The notes under the pieces are model-generated. The model made no database searches, was not told the DNA's origin, and was given only the letters and a program-made list of their open reading frames with translations. Shown here piece by piece: positions 12,013-22,683 of a stretch of DNA of 51,027 nt. The stretch covers positions 1 to 51,027 of the forward strand of contig JAUCBJ010002382.1 in assembly GCA_032718475.1 (NCBI GenBank), written 5' to 3'. The translations under genes and the position numbers were made by a program. Each line of letters starts with the position of its first letter. Position 1 is the first letter of the stretch. This DNA is from Nemertoderma westbladi. Taxonomy: Eukaryota > Xenacoelomorpha > Nemertodermatida > Nemertodermatidae.

Positions 12013-12768
12013 ATGGAGAAAAAAAATAAGCGTGCAGCACAGGTCAATCTGGCAACAGGACAGCCGGTAATGGTTCCGGAGCAAGACCCTATTGATCCAG
12101 GACAGGCCACAATCTCTCCATGCCATCATGTCCCGACTCCAGATGATTCGGTATCGCAGGAACAGACCCAAATAAACCACCCAGACAGAGCAGTGTGCCG
12201 CACACGCCCACAAGCTGCAGGCTCATATATCACCAGAGATTCTATAACTTCCGCGGATTCTTTCATCTCCGAAAGCAACCCACGCGACTCGGTTATTTCA
12301 ACGACAACCTCGGGATTTGAAACGGGCGAAACCTGCGAGTCTGGCCCATCCAATTCGGAAGCCGAGACCGTAAAAAATGTTGGACCACATCGAATAGGAA
12401 AGTATATCAAGAAAGTTTTTAAGCGGCGAGGATCGAACAACGCAATACATCGAACGAAATCGTGTACGTCTGTTAACCAAGTGGCCGGCGGCATTCAGAG
12501 ATTTCATGTGGAGGAAAAGTACGATTCGTTGAAAATAAGAGGTAACAACTCCTCAAATATTACGTTTTCTTCAAACGCTAAAGTTCCATATCACATGGAT
12601 GGGCTGCAGCTACTGGAATCCATGTGGGAGGATTTCCAGCACAAAGTAAACAGGGCAGGGAGACGGCACTTGGAGGAGGTCGGCATACATGTTGTGATTA
12701 GATGCGTGGCACACCATCATCGTCCAATACAGGAAGAGGCTTGGGAGCACTCGGAGGCCAACAACTAA
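12013..12768 (+). CDS. Unrecognised 251-residue open reading frame
   Basis: An uninterrupted frame begins with ATG after an in-frame TAA about 35 bases upstream. I do not recognise the product. Residues 1-120 are polar, rich in Ser, Thr, Pro and Gln, and likely disordered. Residues 126-140 form a basic patch (IGKYIKKVFKRRGS). Residues 165-220 look more ordered, with the segment MDGLQLLESMWEDFQHK resembling an amphipathic helix. No signal peptide, membrane segment or zinc motif is visible. A potential splice donor lies in CAAAGTAAAC near 12645, so the last 40 residues may be intronic read-through and this may be one exon of a larger gene. It could also be a chance frame, though its composition is less repetitive than the surrounding DNA. 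No clear homologue is known to me. Confidence 0.4.
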   Translation: MEKKNKRAAQVNLATGQPVMVPEQDPIDPGQATISPCHHVPTPDDSVSQEQTQINHPDRAVCRTRPQAAGSYITRDSITSADSFISESNPRDSVISTTTSGFETGETCESGPSNSEAETVKNVGPHRIGKYIKKVFKRRGSNNAIHRTKSCTSVNQVAGGIQRFHVEEKYDSLKIRGNNSSNITFSSNAKVPYHMDGLQLLESMWEDFQHKVNRAGRRHLEEVGIHVVIRCVAHHHRPIQEEAWEHSEANN

Positions 12769-13150
12769 CACCTAGTCTAGTCACATAATACTTTGCGTGT
12801 ATAACACCTAGGGCTAGAAACGGCTTGAATTGATCAACTGAACTGAATTACCATAAAAATACTTCATTAATATATTTACAGTATGATATAATAGGTCTAT
12901 ATTGAGATTCATGTGGGTCTAGGTTTCTATAAGAGACATGGGGGGGAGGGGGGTACTTGACGCAAATGCTGTCTCGGCGAATTAATATGTCGCCTCAATG
13001 TTAAATTATCAAAATGGAAAGGAGCAGGTTAGAGTGGCACGTTATTCTAACCAAAATAATAAGCGAAAGTCAATAGAACAGATGTTATAGTTGTGTCGGT
13101 CTGTTTGTCGGCTAAGATTTCAAGGCTAATAACTCAGCCAATTTATTGAA
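12769..13150. other. Spacer with dispersed end motif, copy 2
   Basis: The spacer contains a short G run near 12940. At about 13018-13075 it has a GGAGCAGGTTAGAGTGGC block followed by CTAACCAAAATAATAAGCG, related to the blocks at 1382, 25873, 26172 and 31744. The block ends next to the tail of a LINE, as it does in the foldback structure further right. Confidence 0.45.
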
Positions 13151-13553
13151 ACTACTACTACTAATAGGATCGGCATGCTCCATTGCAACTGCATTTTTAA
13201 GAATGCTGTGCCGGCTTGTCGACAAAATTGCGCCGCCACAACTCCCTATCACCCATGACATTTTCTAGATCATCCGAATCTTCAAGGCCAGTGTCCTTTA
13301 AGATGCTTCTCAAGAAAGTCATGGGCTGCCCACAATGCTTATTCACTCCATGAGGCTGCCAAAGTACAAGATTATGCACTGGCTGGTCCTCACGGCGAAA
13401 GCAATGTCCTGCAAAGCGGAGGCGATATTGTTCTAGTGTCAAGCTTGGGGGTACCAATGAGACACCTCCGATATTATATAGTGTCTGGTTGGAGATGTGT
13501 GCATTGTACTTGACACAATGAACCCGGCGTAGCATTCTTGTGAATGTGCCATC
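13151..13553 (-). mobile_element. LINE 3'-end fragment with (TAG)n tail, copy 1
   Basis: On the minus strand this encodes the C-terminal region of a second LINE family: FTRMLRRVHCVKYN, then RLRFAGHCFRREDQPVHNLVLWQP, then LEDSDDLENVMGDRELWRRN. It terminates in a (TAG)n microsatellite (CTA on the plus strand, 13151-13163). The frame is broken near the middle. It matches the C-terminal part of the better preserved copy at 31260-31660. The 5' end stops abruptly at a second copy of the tail. Confidence 0.8.
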
Positions 13554-13718
13554 CACTACTACTACTATGATCGGCATGCTGCATTGCAGCTGCATTTTTA
13601 AGAATGCTGTGCCGGCTTGTCAACAAAATTGCACCGCCACAACTCCCTATCACCCATGACATTTGCTAGATCATCCGCATCTTTAAGGCCAGCATGGACT
13701 CCCATAGAGGAGTCTATC
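13554..13718 (-). mobile_element. LINE 3'-end fragment, copy 2, internally deleted
   Basis: A second (TAG)n-tailed end begins immediately where copy 1 stops. It repeats the GHCFRRE-family C-terminal DNA for about 140 bp (13570-13697). It then jumps at 13698 to sequence that in the intact copy lies about 350 bp further upstream (the GSxCWALTAED region), which shows a deletion. This fragment is probably the 3' portion of the same insertion as the endonuclease fragment at 14229-14974. Confidence 0.7.
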
Positions 13719-14220
13719 TGTATCAGTTTCCCAACTGCGTATGCGTAACAGGCGCCGATACCCTGTAACATCACCTATTCTCCATGCTCTGACTTCACAA
13801 TTAGCGATATAGAATTAGCGATCACATTAGAATTCGCTCAAGAAGTAGGAAAAATGAATTACCTCTTAGGGCAATTGGTTTGCTTTGGTAAAGGAGATAT
13901 TTATGGTATGACACTTTAACCATCTACGTTTATGAAGATATGAAGGGCATTTTGACAAGAGGCATAGACGAAGGCTTCGAGCAATATATTGGCAATACAC
14001 TCATAAGAATATCACCAAAACCAGTAACAACCCCCGGCACTACCATTGCGAAAACCATTACCTTATTATTACATTATTGGAGGAAACCACTGTAGCAACA
14101 ACCACACAAGACAGCGCTGAATCCGTTAAGGCTTCCAACTATATTATTTTCTTCGTTACACTTTATGTCTACTTGATTTGAAGTAAAGTCAAGTTGGGAA
14201 ACTGATACTTTAAACGACGT
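13719..14220. mobile_element. About 500-bp insertion with inverted ends inside the LINE
   Basis: The piece begins GTATCAGTTTCCCAACT and near its other end carries the inverted copy AGTTGGGAAACTGATAC (14187-14203). GTCTATCTG occurs directly before it and again at 14221, a possible 8-9 bp target duplication of the size made by hAT transposons. Three separate stretches read like real protein: 13760-13915 plus strand (ISDIELAITLEFAQEVGKMN), 13919-14095 (VYEDMKGILTRGIDEGFEQY) and 14080-14180 (a Thr-rich stretch then a hydrophobic C-terminus). I do not recognise them; they may be a captured, broken host gene. The inverted ends are not symmetrically placed, so the hAT reading is uncertain. Confidence 0.4.
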
Positions 14221-14228
14221 ATGGTCTA

Positions 14229-14974
14229 TCTGGGACTTGTAACCACTGGGTCCACTATGAGTCCATAGCTTTCCAGTTCGCTTCTTGAACTAGGTTCCAG
14301 CCGAAAACAATCCAATTCCAGAGATAAAATCCTGAAGATGGACGGAATTTTGGTTAACACTATTGCTATAGACCCAGGGCGATGTAGGTGATTGATGCAG
14401 ACTTGCATTAAAGTCTCCCAGGAATGTTAAGAATGCATGCTGATCCACTCCAATAGTAGCAGCTTGTAGATTGTGGTAGAAATTTTCCACCTCCTCTACA
14501 GGGGCAACACTAGTTGGAGAGTAGCACACAATCAGAACCACCTTAGAAAAACTTTAAGAAGTTTCCAGTCTTCCAGAATATGAGAAGTGGCAACGGTCGA
14601 TGCGGTTAGAGATTTGGTCTATTTTGTCCAATGCTGCATGTGCAGTTGGATTCATCAATAGACCAATTCCACCATTGCCACTAGCATCTGCTGACGCGAG
14701 GGCGAGTCGCCAACCGCCCCCCCCCCCCCCCCATGTCCTTAATCAGAACCTCATCAGTCTGTCCAGTCTGCATTCGGCGCTCTTGAACACCCACTGCGCC
14801 AAGAGAAAGATTATTTGCCAAGGCAATCAGCTCACCTTGTCGCATTGCGGAGTTGAGTGTTAGTGTGTTTATTGAGGCTAGTCTAGTGACTTGCCTCAGA
14901 TTCACCAATGGCTTTGTTGGTCGTGATGGAACATGAGAGTAGCCTCCAACTCCAGAATCCCTCCCCCCTCGCAA
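14229..14974 (-). pseudogene. LINE endonuclease-domain fragment
   Basis: On the minus strand the region at 14974-14690 encodes INTLTLNSAMRQGELIALAN followed by LGAVGVQERRM, matching the start of an AP-type endonuclease domain (the N-terminal Asn box and the catalytic Glu of the QE box). Further on (14541-14290) it encodes VCYSPTSVAPVEEVENFYHN and FLGDFNASL, the conserved GDFN block. Frame breaks lie between the two parts, and a poly(C) tract at about 14717-14732 interrupts it. This belongs to the same LINE family as the (TAG)n-tailed ends to its left; the reverse transcriptase between them is missing. Confidence 0.8.
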
Positions 14975-15640
14975 TCTGGCCTCCCTGGTGACCCAGGGTT
15001 TGGGCCAGAAAGGTCATCAGGAAAGGGACTCAAAGAATTGTTGGCTGCTCTCTCTCTCCAGTAGGGGGTGAGACAGGCAGCCGGTCAGGAGATAACTGAC
15101 GCCTGTGAGGCCGATTGTGTCCGGTAATTCCACTGGGCTCTAGTGGTCGGACCTCCGCATTACTAATGTAATTAATCCATAGTGGGGGTTGGAGGGTGCT
15201 TTTTTGCCAAGTCAGCTCTCGGGGCAAATACCACACCCTGGTTTACCATTCCACAGGGTGGGTGTCGCAGTGGAGTCAGATATGAGGCCCATCACCCATA
15301 TCCACTCTGGCGCACATGACCCACCATTGGCTGTGCAGCTCATCTGCTGGGTTATGCCCTGTACCCCTACTGCCAGGTGCAGGTCGCAGTGAAGTGCACT
15401 CAGAGTGGACATGAGAACACTCTACTCCTGACCAGCCAATGGTAGATCACCATCTGCCTGGTCAGGCCATATACTCCTGCAGCCAAGTATATCGGTCCTC
15501 AATCCAGGACCAAGGGCGTCCTTATCCCAGAACGAAGGGGGTCCTAGTTACAGGACCAGATTAGCCCTAGTAAGGTCTATGCAGCTACAGGTGGCACCTC
15601 CTTTATGCTGCATGAAGGTGGCAAGTTTTCTTGATCAATG
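14975..15640 (-). other. Probable 5' region of the LINE
   Basis: This GC-richer stretch lies directly upstream of the endonuclease fragment on the minus strand and differs in composition from the flanking AT-rich DNA. It contains short open pieces with Cys residues but nothing I can assign. It is most simply the 5' UTR or ORF1 region of the same element. Confidence 0.4.
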
Positions 15641-17974
15641 ACCTAGAATACCTGACCTGACAAAAAATTATTCATCTAATAACTGGACTTATGACAGTAA
15701 TTCAGAAAGTCTGTCTGTCTGTCAAATATGATAAAGCACACCATTTATCTAAATGACAGGACAGGTAGACGGACCCATAGCTATAACTCGAGTCTAATTT
15801 CAGAGATTACATATCATTATTTTTATTTATTTTACTCCAGCTGAAATGTAAAACAAAATCTGAAATTTTGACCCGTGGGGTAATACCAAACCCCCCCCCC
15901 CCCCACCCTTCCTCCTCAACATTGTAATTATTATTGTGCCATTTTTTATAGCTTGGTAAACATTTCATTATGACTTTGTAATTATTATTGTGCTATTATT
16001 TGTAACCTGGTAAACATTTCATTATGACTTTGTAATTATCCTTGTCTTAGAATTTTCCTTAAAATGGGACCCCGAAAACTCATTGATATTTGGGAAGAGG
16101 TTAGATGGAACAGAGGGATGGTAAAGTTAGTATTTGTTACAGAACGTGTTTGGTAATGGTGGACTGCTGATCGTTTTTAAATAACTGGCTTAAGACGGAT
16201 TGTGGATTTCTAGTTTTTGTGCGGATGTCGTACATGAAAGTGGTAACACGTTCGTGGGGCCTTCGCGCAGGACGAGGCCCAGTTATGAGATACAAATTAA
16301 AATTGAGCGACTGTATCACAAAATCAGTATTTGAGAAATTTAACCATACCGACAATCAATCAAAGAAAGGGGGACAGTACGTGTTCAGTCCTTTTAATCT
16401 GCCCCCCCCCCCCCCCCCCCCCTCCTACCAACCAATACATAACCGCGACATCTACCACCCAAGGGGCGGAAGGGTAGCACAAACTTATTGCCAATCACAC
16501 GTTCAATATGCGAAGCCATGTGGTTTATAGGAAATATCGAGAATTCGAGAAAATCGAGAATACGAGAAACTTGATCGAAATACCTGCTCATCCCTGTATC
16601 CGTCCACAGTCACCGGACAGCTGCGGTTTATTCCCGTAGAACAGTAGAATCCGACCCAATTCGACAACGAATTCGCCTCATACTTTCGCGTGGCAGAGAA
16701 CGTAATCCGGTGCGATACACGTCTGCCCGACTTTCAACAATTTCCTCCAGGCGATCCCAGGATCCGGCTGTCCGGTCCGCCGCTAAACCCAAATCGCAAT
16801 CCTCGTCGATTCGTCCAGTCGTCGACGTAAGTCGGACTCTTCCCACCGCACTCCAAGGTGGGTGGCCTGAGTGAGGCATGAGGAACTTGGCAGTGGCCCG
16901 CATTACGATCCGACCGACCGCCGCATTCCCAGTGTGGTAAATATAATCTTACTGACAAGCAAGCAATTCCGTAGTATTTATTCCTCAGTTAATCGCATCT
17001 TGATGCCACTCGCGGCTGCTCGGGTCCAGATACACCGGACTGTCGGAAGCTGTTTAGATGAAGAAGTTGTTAAGATGGCCTTGCCAACGACCAACGACCT
17101 GAAGACGGTACCGGTAACTCTGTACCAGTTAACAGTACCGGTACAGTACTGTAATCCTGTAGTCTCCTAGCAACCAACTGATGCCAAGCCTAATAATTTT
17201 GGGTAGATTAATTTATTATAACTGTAAGACAGTTACACAGATGCTGCACGAAGACCCCACTCAAATTCAACTTGGAAAATTTCTAAACTTTGGCCATACT
17301 ACATGTGTACCAAGTTTGGTTAAATTCCATTAATTAATTTCATTAATAATTAATTTCATAAAATAAATCATTAAATAACATTCACAAATACATTCATTAA
17401 ATAAATAATTAATTAATTAATTTCATTAATTTCATTAATTAATTTCATTTGGCTGAGTTATTAACGTTTAAAATTGGACACAACAGAACGACAGAACAAC
17501 AGATCGACAGAGCAACAGTCACACTGATTGAGTTAGTGGTACCTGTATGCTAAGCTCGCTTACTTTCGTCGCTCGCCCCACATTAAGTTCATATAATTTT
17601 GTTGAGAGGCAATATTTTTAATTTCTTACATACCGGTTTCGATGAGGCTCTATGAGTGAAAGTAATACATCGCAAAAGTTTATTTAGTTTAATAGTTATA
17701 GTGGATCCAGTGTTGGTGCATGAGTACTTCCCCAAAGTAATAATGCGTAATTAATGTATGGGTGTGTATATTAATGAAAAATATAACCGTCGCAGTATAA
17801 TACGGGGAAATATATGTCGCAGGTTGTAGATTATAACTGTAGATTTTGCGATTTTTTTAAGTGTGTAGTTTAAAAGTGAGTTTTCCAATCAAGTTTAGAG
17901 TCGATCCATGCGCCAAATATTTTGTACATACGTGGTGAGTGATTGGTTTATTGCCGATAGTAATGTCCGGATAG
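15641..17974. other. Intergenic stretch with small repeats
   Basis: I see no convincing gene. It contains poly(C) tracts near 15891 and 16401 and a 54-bp tandem repeat. It also has a CGAGAA-rich patch at 16532-16575, a patch of overlapping TACCGGTA palindromes at 17106-17150, and an ATTAATTTC-rich stretch at 17330-17450. The ACAGAACGACAGAACAACAG stretch near 17480 is low-complexity. A GC-richer patch at 16600-16960 has overlapping open frames on the minus strand but no recognisable domain. Confidence 0.4.
15922..16046 (+). repeat. 54-bp tandem repeat, about 2.3 copies
   Basis: The unit beginning TTGTAATTATTATTGTG and ending ACATTTCATTATGACT occurs at 15922 and 15976, with a partial third copy at 16030. 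The copies differ by a few substitutions. Confidence 0.8.
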
Positions 17975-18215
17975 GTCGTTGGGATAGTTTTAGTAAACAT
18001 TTAATTCCATTGTAAATTGTCTAAACATTAAATGTCCTCCCATTTCTCTGCTATTAATCCGTTCAAGCTTAAACTTGGCAGATTTGTACTATATTTATTG
18101 ACCATTACTGTAGCTGTGTCAATCAAAGGGACTAATCAGTCTGCAGTTCTCTAATCTGCCACTAGAGGGCGAAATGTCTGAAATCCCTCTAGGTTGAAAC
18201 TTGTCAGATATGTGC
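17975..18215 (+). repeat. Solo diverged copy of the 145-bp repeat
   Basis: It contains TAAACATTAAATGTCCTCCCA, AATCCGTTCAAGC, AAACTTGGCAGAT, CTGCAGTTCTCTAATCTGCC and ACTAGAGGGCGAAATGTCTG in the same order as the tandem units at 21.6-24.9 kb. The CTCF-like core here reads CCACTAGAGGG (18159), closer to the vertebrate CTCF consensus than the CCGCTAGAGGG of the arrays. It lies about 400 bp upstream of the OS-9 gene. Confidence 0.75.
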
Positions 18216-18580
18216 TAGAAGCAGTGGCGTAGCTAGTGGGGGAAGGGGTGGGCAGCAATACCGGTACTGCAATTGTCAGATTGTGCAATACTGCAATACA
18301 GCAATATGGGTGAATATACTTTGTATGATATTTACCTGTTTACCGGCTGACCGGTAGGCGGTAGATCAAGATTCAGCGATCAATAGGTCGCTATCGCTAG
18401 GAGGCCTAAATGATTGACAGATTGAGGTGCGGCTGTGAGGTCCACATTACTGCATTACAGCATTACCTGATTACAGGATTAGGCCTATTGCTGTATTGCA
18501 TTATTTTTTTGAATACCGGTAGTTATTACAGTATTACTGTATTAGGCCTACCCGGTACCAAAACACATTGAAGAAGAAAT

Positions 18581-20665
18581 ATGGAATTGTTAATAAGAAG
18601 ATGGGCGCTTATATTGATATATTCTGTACAGTTGCTGGTTGTAGCGTTGGCGTTGTTTAACATAAAAGAAAATGAATTAAATAAATATTCAATTGACATT
18701 CTCGGTAAACCCAATTTAGATACGGAGAATATGGATGCGGTGAATAGAGCTATTGTTTATTCTAGATATGGGCAAAAATATCACTGTAATTTACCGGCGG
18801 CCGACGCTAAAGATAAAGAGAACATTAAAAATGCGGCCGAGATGGCGAATGTAACAGTAAATCAATTATTGGAGCCAATGTCTCTGTACTGTTTGTATAT
18901 AACTCAGGGTTGGTGGACTTACGAAGTATGTTACAACCGATCCATATCGCAGTATCACATGGAGGCGGGCGCGCGGTCTGGCTCCGTCTATAGTTTAGGG
19001 AACTTTACCCGGGAATACAACTGGACTGCGGGAAGCGATACGGACGCGAACGTGGTGGGTCGTTACCACTCACAGTGGCTGGACGACGGCTCGACCTGCG
19101 ATCTAAGTGGCGAGAAACGCAGTTCCGAGATGCGTATCCAATGCTCGGACGACCAGCCGGAGGGGGTAGTCCGGGTGGATGAGCCATCCTCCTGCAAGTA
19201 CATCGTGCAGGTTCGGACTCCGAGATTATGTAAACATCCGGCAACCAAGAACGCAGATCGTCCGGAGATATTCCAGATCACCTGCGAACCGGTCCTGTCT
19301 GAGAAACAGCTGGGGGACTACCGGAGGGCGCGTAACATCCGGGATGAAACCGAGTTGGATAGAGAGAAAGAGGAACGGAAGAAGCAGGAGGTGGAGGAAT
19401 TAGTGCAGGAGGAGAAGAATATAGAGACCTTGAAGGACTACGTGAAGGATTTTATCTATTTGGTGACTGCCAGAAGTGTTGGGGGTTTAAAGGATAGATT
19501 GTCTCGTGTGCAAGATAAATTATCTACGAAAGAAGTTGGCGATGTGGTGAAGTTGATAGAGGAGAATAAGGCGTTGATTAGTGACTCGGAAGTTAGGATG
19601 GCGGCTGAGTTGGAGGCCATGGATGAAGCGTTAGGGGGCGAGGATGAGGAAATCGGTGATGAAGAGGCGGCAGTTCTTATGGAGAGATGGAAGCAGATTA
19701 ATGCGAGGTGGAAGGCGGAACAGAAAGGGTTCGCGGATAACCTGAGAGCCGCCGAGGAGTACCTCAAGGTGCTGCTCGGGGAGCAGTTCGAGGATGTAGC
19801 CGAGGATGTTTACGGTATGGGGAACGAGGGCCCCGCATCGCGGATACCGTTGAAGATGCACCGGAATGTTGGGGAGACGATACGGGCGGGGTTTAAAGGG
19901 AAGTTCTACGGGGAGCTTAAGGAGTCGGACAGCGGTCTGTTCGAGGCTGTCGACGAGGAAGCTCTCAAGGAATTGTTTGAGACTGAAGGGGAGGAGGATC
20001 TCATCAAACCCTCGGAGATTCGTGCCTTGAAATCGTTTGTAGTCGACGTCCTTAAGGATAAAGGGAAGTCGAACGAGCTGCAGTTGTTTGAGATCGTGTT
20101 TAACCGATTGGCTGATAATGTTGATGAGTTAGTTGAGGATTTAGTCGATACGGTCGTAGAAGTAGATGGAGTTGACAGGGAGTTCTTGAGGACTTGTGTT
20201 GTTTCGATTATTCAGGAGTTGTCGTTGATGGTTGGTAGCGGGTTGGCTGCGAGCGAGAAGTCCCTGGACATGGAGGCGGACCTTTCTAAGGATATCGAGA
20301 TTAAAATACAAATGGTTGACTTCAATACCGATAGACGGAAGAAGGCTGGAGGTTCTGTGAACGCGGTTAAACTCGAGCGGATAGTGAATGAGCGGCTGAA
20401 CCAACAAGGGGCCCTGCCCCCCGAAGCTAAGTCCTTGTTCAACAAAGTTAAAATCATCAGCGTGGGTCCCGGGGACGTTGCCATGAGCGAGGATGAGTCG
20501 TCGGAGTTCATTCAGATCCTAATGAAACTCGTCGGACAGAACGAAGAGATAGTCGAGAAAGTAAAACATGATAGACTCGAGACTGGTTATAACTTTGTGT
20601 ACCACGGAGATGGGGAGGACGAAGTGACTCAAACGGAACCGGATTCAGTAGACATAGAGAGCTAA
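18581..20665 (+). CDS. OS9: OS-9-type endoplasmic reticulum lectin, intronless
   Basis: This is a 694-residue protein of the OS-9/Yos9 family, which recognises trimmed N-glycans on misfolded ER glycoproteins and hands them to the SEL1L-HRD1 ubiquitin ligase for degradation. Residues 1-27 form a signal peptide. An MRH (mannose-6-phosphate receptor homology) domain spans about residues 66-236. Its expected sugar-contact residues are all visible: W111-W112, Q124, R185, E201 and Y207. Cysteines at 69, 104, 117, 173, 188, 205, 217 and 235 fit the family disulfides. TPRLCKHP and a long acidic, coiled-coil-prone middle follow. The end (about 590-680) matches the family C-terminal domain. Known animal OS9 genes have many introns; here the whole frame is one exon, suggesting a retrocopy or intron loss. 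The start ATG has a purine at -3, and AATAAA lies 80 bp past the stop. All key residues are kept, so it is probably functional. Confidence 0.93.
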   Translation: MELLIRRWALILIYSVQLLVVALALFNIKENELNKYSIDILGKPNLDTENMDAVNRAIVYSRYGQKYHCNLPAADAKDKENIKNAAEMANVTVNQLLEPMSLYCLYITQGWWTYEVCYNRSISQYHMEAGARSGSVYSLGNFTREYNWTAGSDTDANVVGRYHSQWLDDGSTCDLSGEKRSSEMRIQCSDDQPEGVVRVDEPSSCKYIVQVRTPRLCKHPATKNADRPEIFQITCEPVLSEKQLGDYRRARNIRDETELDREKEERKKQEVEELVQEEKNIETLKDYVKDFIYLVTARSVGGLKDRLSRVQDKLSTKEVGDVVKLIEENKALISDSEVRMAAELEAMDEALGGEDEEIGDEEAAVLMERWKQINARWKAEQKGFADNLRAAEEYLKVLLGEQFEDVAEDVYGMGNEGPASRIPLKMHRNVGETIRAGFKGKFYGELKESDSGLFEAVDEEALKELFETEGEEDLIKPSEIRALKSFVVDVLKDKGKSNELQLFEIVFNRLADNVDELVEDLVDTVVEVDGVDREFLRTCVVSIIQELSLMVGSGLAASEKSLDMEADLSKDIEIKIQMVDFNTDRRKKAGGSVNAVKLERIVNERLNQQGALPPEAKSLFNKVKIISVGPGDVAMSEDESSEFIQILMKLVGQNEEIVEKVKHDRLETGYNFVYHGDGEDEVTQTEPDSVDIES

Positions 20666-21381
20666 AGGGAACCAATATTTGCGACGTGCCGGTAAATGGT
20701 GTTTCATTTTCCACCAACTTAATTTATGTGCTCAGTGTTGGTAGGAATAAACCAATATGGGTTAGGGGATCTATTTTTTTTAATTGTTTGTATGTAGTTA
20801 GGTATTCCTTGCTCCTTATAAATGTATCGTAAATATAATTTGCAGTTTGTTTATGTATATTTCTTCATCTGTAATTAATATATTTATTTACCAAACTCTT
20901 TACTCACACAATCCAGTTTTCTACATGACATGCCAGTCGCCATCACCCTTATCAAGGTCCTATAAACTCCGTAGAATAGGATAATATCACGAGTCAGACC
21001 CACCAATGAGTAAAGTAACACTTAACAACGATCGAGATGGAGGCAGGCGAGCGGGATGTAGTCTATTGTTCTGATTGTTAAGGCCGTCTCACCATGCCGA
21101 TGAGTATAGTGATTGCAGCTCTTATTTAATAAACCAACATAAACGTACGGGAACCACTCTCAATATGGCTGTGGGTGAGGGGATGGGGGCAAAGACGTAA
21201 TCACCCCCCCCCCCCCCCCCCCTTGCAAATCCCCATCCCATCCTCCCAACGAAACAATTTCTATGTTTAAGTTTCGGTCACGGTATAGGCTAAACAATTT
21301 AGGGTGAAAATGTGTAAACTGTTAAATATGAGGACGGTTGTAAAATATAAGGTATGTAGCGGTAGGGCTACATGTACAGTA
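20666..21381. other. 3' flank of the OS-9 gene
   Basis: AATAAA at 20746-20751 is a plausible polyadenylation signal for OS-9. A T-rich run follows near 20772. A poly(C) tract lies at about 21204-21222. No further gene is seen. Confidence 0.5.
20746..20751 (+). promoter_or_regulatory. Putative polyadenylation signal of the OS-9 gene
   Basis: This is a perfect AATAAA hexamer 80 bp downstream of the OS-9 stop codon, in the right orientation. I see no encoded poly(A) tract directly after it, so it does not by itself prove a retrocopy. Confidence 0.5.
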
Positions 21382-21478
21382 TGTGGGGCGAGCCACGAAG
21401 TTGGCGGAGCCTTAGCGAATTGACACTGTTAGGGGGTGGGTCAATTTATGCAAATAGTTGTCGTCGTCGTCGTTGTCG

Positions 21479-21510
<32 letters not shown>

Positions 21511-22683
21511 GTCGTCGTTACGATTTTGACATGCTAATAACTTTGTCGGATTTAAAGCTGCCAAGTTGAAAATTTGTAGGTATCAATATGAGCAAAAGTT
21601 GAGATTTTTGAGAGACTTTCAGACACCATCAGTGCAATGGTCTCCCGCTAGAGGGCCACATGTCTAAACATTAAATGCCCTCCCATTTCTTTGCTTTTAA
21701 TCCGTTTAAGCTGAAACTTGGCAGATATGTATTAGACCATTAGCTGTGACTTTCAAAGGAGGCGAATCCATCTGCAGTTCTCCAGTCTGCCGCTAGAGGG
21801 TCAAAGGTCTGAAAGTGAAATCGTTGTCGTCGTTACGATTTTGACATGCTAATAACTTTGTCGGATTTAAAGCTGCCAAGTTGAAAATTTGTAGGTATCA
21901 ATATGAGCTAAAGTTGAGATTTTTGAGAGACTTTCAGACACCATCAGTGCAATGGTCTCCCGCTAGAGGGCCACATGTCTAAACATTAAATGCCCTCCCA
22001 TTTCTTTGCTTTTAATCCGTTTAAGCTGAAACTTGGCAGATATGTATTAGACCATTAGCTGTGACTTTCAAAGGAGGCGAATCCATCTGCAGTTCTCCAG
22101 TCTGCCGCTAGAGGGCCAAATGTCTGAAAGTGAAATCGTTGTCGTCGTTATGATATTGACATGCTTATAACTTTGTCGAATTTAAAGCTGCCAAGTTGAA
22201 AATTTGTTTTGTTGAAAATCAGTTCAACAGTCACCCGCTATAGGACTACTTTATGCCTGAAAGTGAATAGATTCTCCCGTCTCATTGATTTTAATCAGTT
22301 TAAGCTGAATCTTGCCATATATTCTGGACCACATGCTGCGTCTTTGTGGGGGGGGGGGGGGAGATTTAATCGGCCTGCCGCTATACGACGAAATTTCTGA
22401 AAGTGAGATCCGTCTCTCATTTCGTTATCCGTTATTCAAGATGAAACTTGGCCGATGTACGTATGTACTATTCATCCATAGTCTGTGTCTTTGTGGGGCT
22501 GGAGACCCTAATCCATCTTCAGTTCTCACTATACCGCTAGAGTCAGAAATGTCTGAATAGAAATGAAAGAGGTAAAAAGTGATTAGGCGAAATCTGCTTA
22601 AAATTTGCTAATACAGTAATACTTTCGAATTAGTACTTAAATTAAATTTAAGTCACGTGCTGCGCGAAGGCCCCACTTCGTGT
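21382..22683 (+). mobile_element. Non-autonomous element with 145-bp CTCF-like repeats, copy A
   Basis: It starts TGTGGGGCGAGCCACGAAG and ends GGCCCCACTTCGTGT, with a CGAAG...CTTCG stem-loop just inside the right end. After about 90 bp there is a (GTC)n microsatellite (21460-21517), then tandem units of about 145 bp, with four perfect CCGCTAGAGGG cores (21645, 21790, 21960, 22105) and three decayed ones. No coding capacity is seen. The order of a conserved left end, a microsatellite, core tandem repeats and a right-end hairpin resembles the non-autonomous Helentron-type elements (DINE-1 and pearl groups). The family assignment is inference. Confidence 0.6.

Noticed and set aside
16628-16958. 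Overlapping minus-strand frames in a GC-richer patch as a gene
   Set aside because: No domain, no splice support, and two different frames are equally open, as expected from local base composition.
21372-21569. Arg-rich plus-strand frame (RRRRCRRRR) and its twin at 23372-23623
   Set aside because: It is just the translation of the (GTC)n microsatellite inside the repeat elements.
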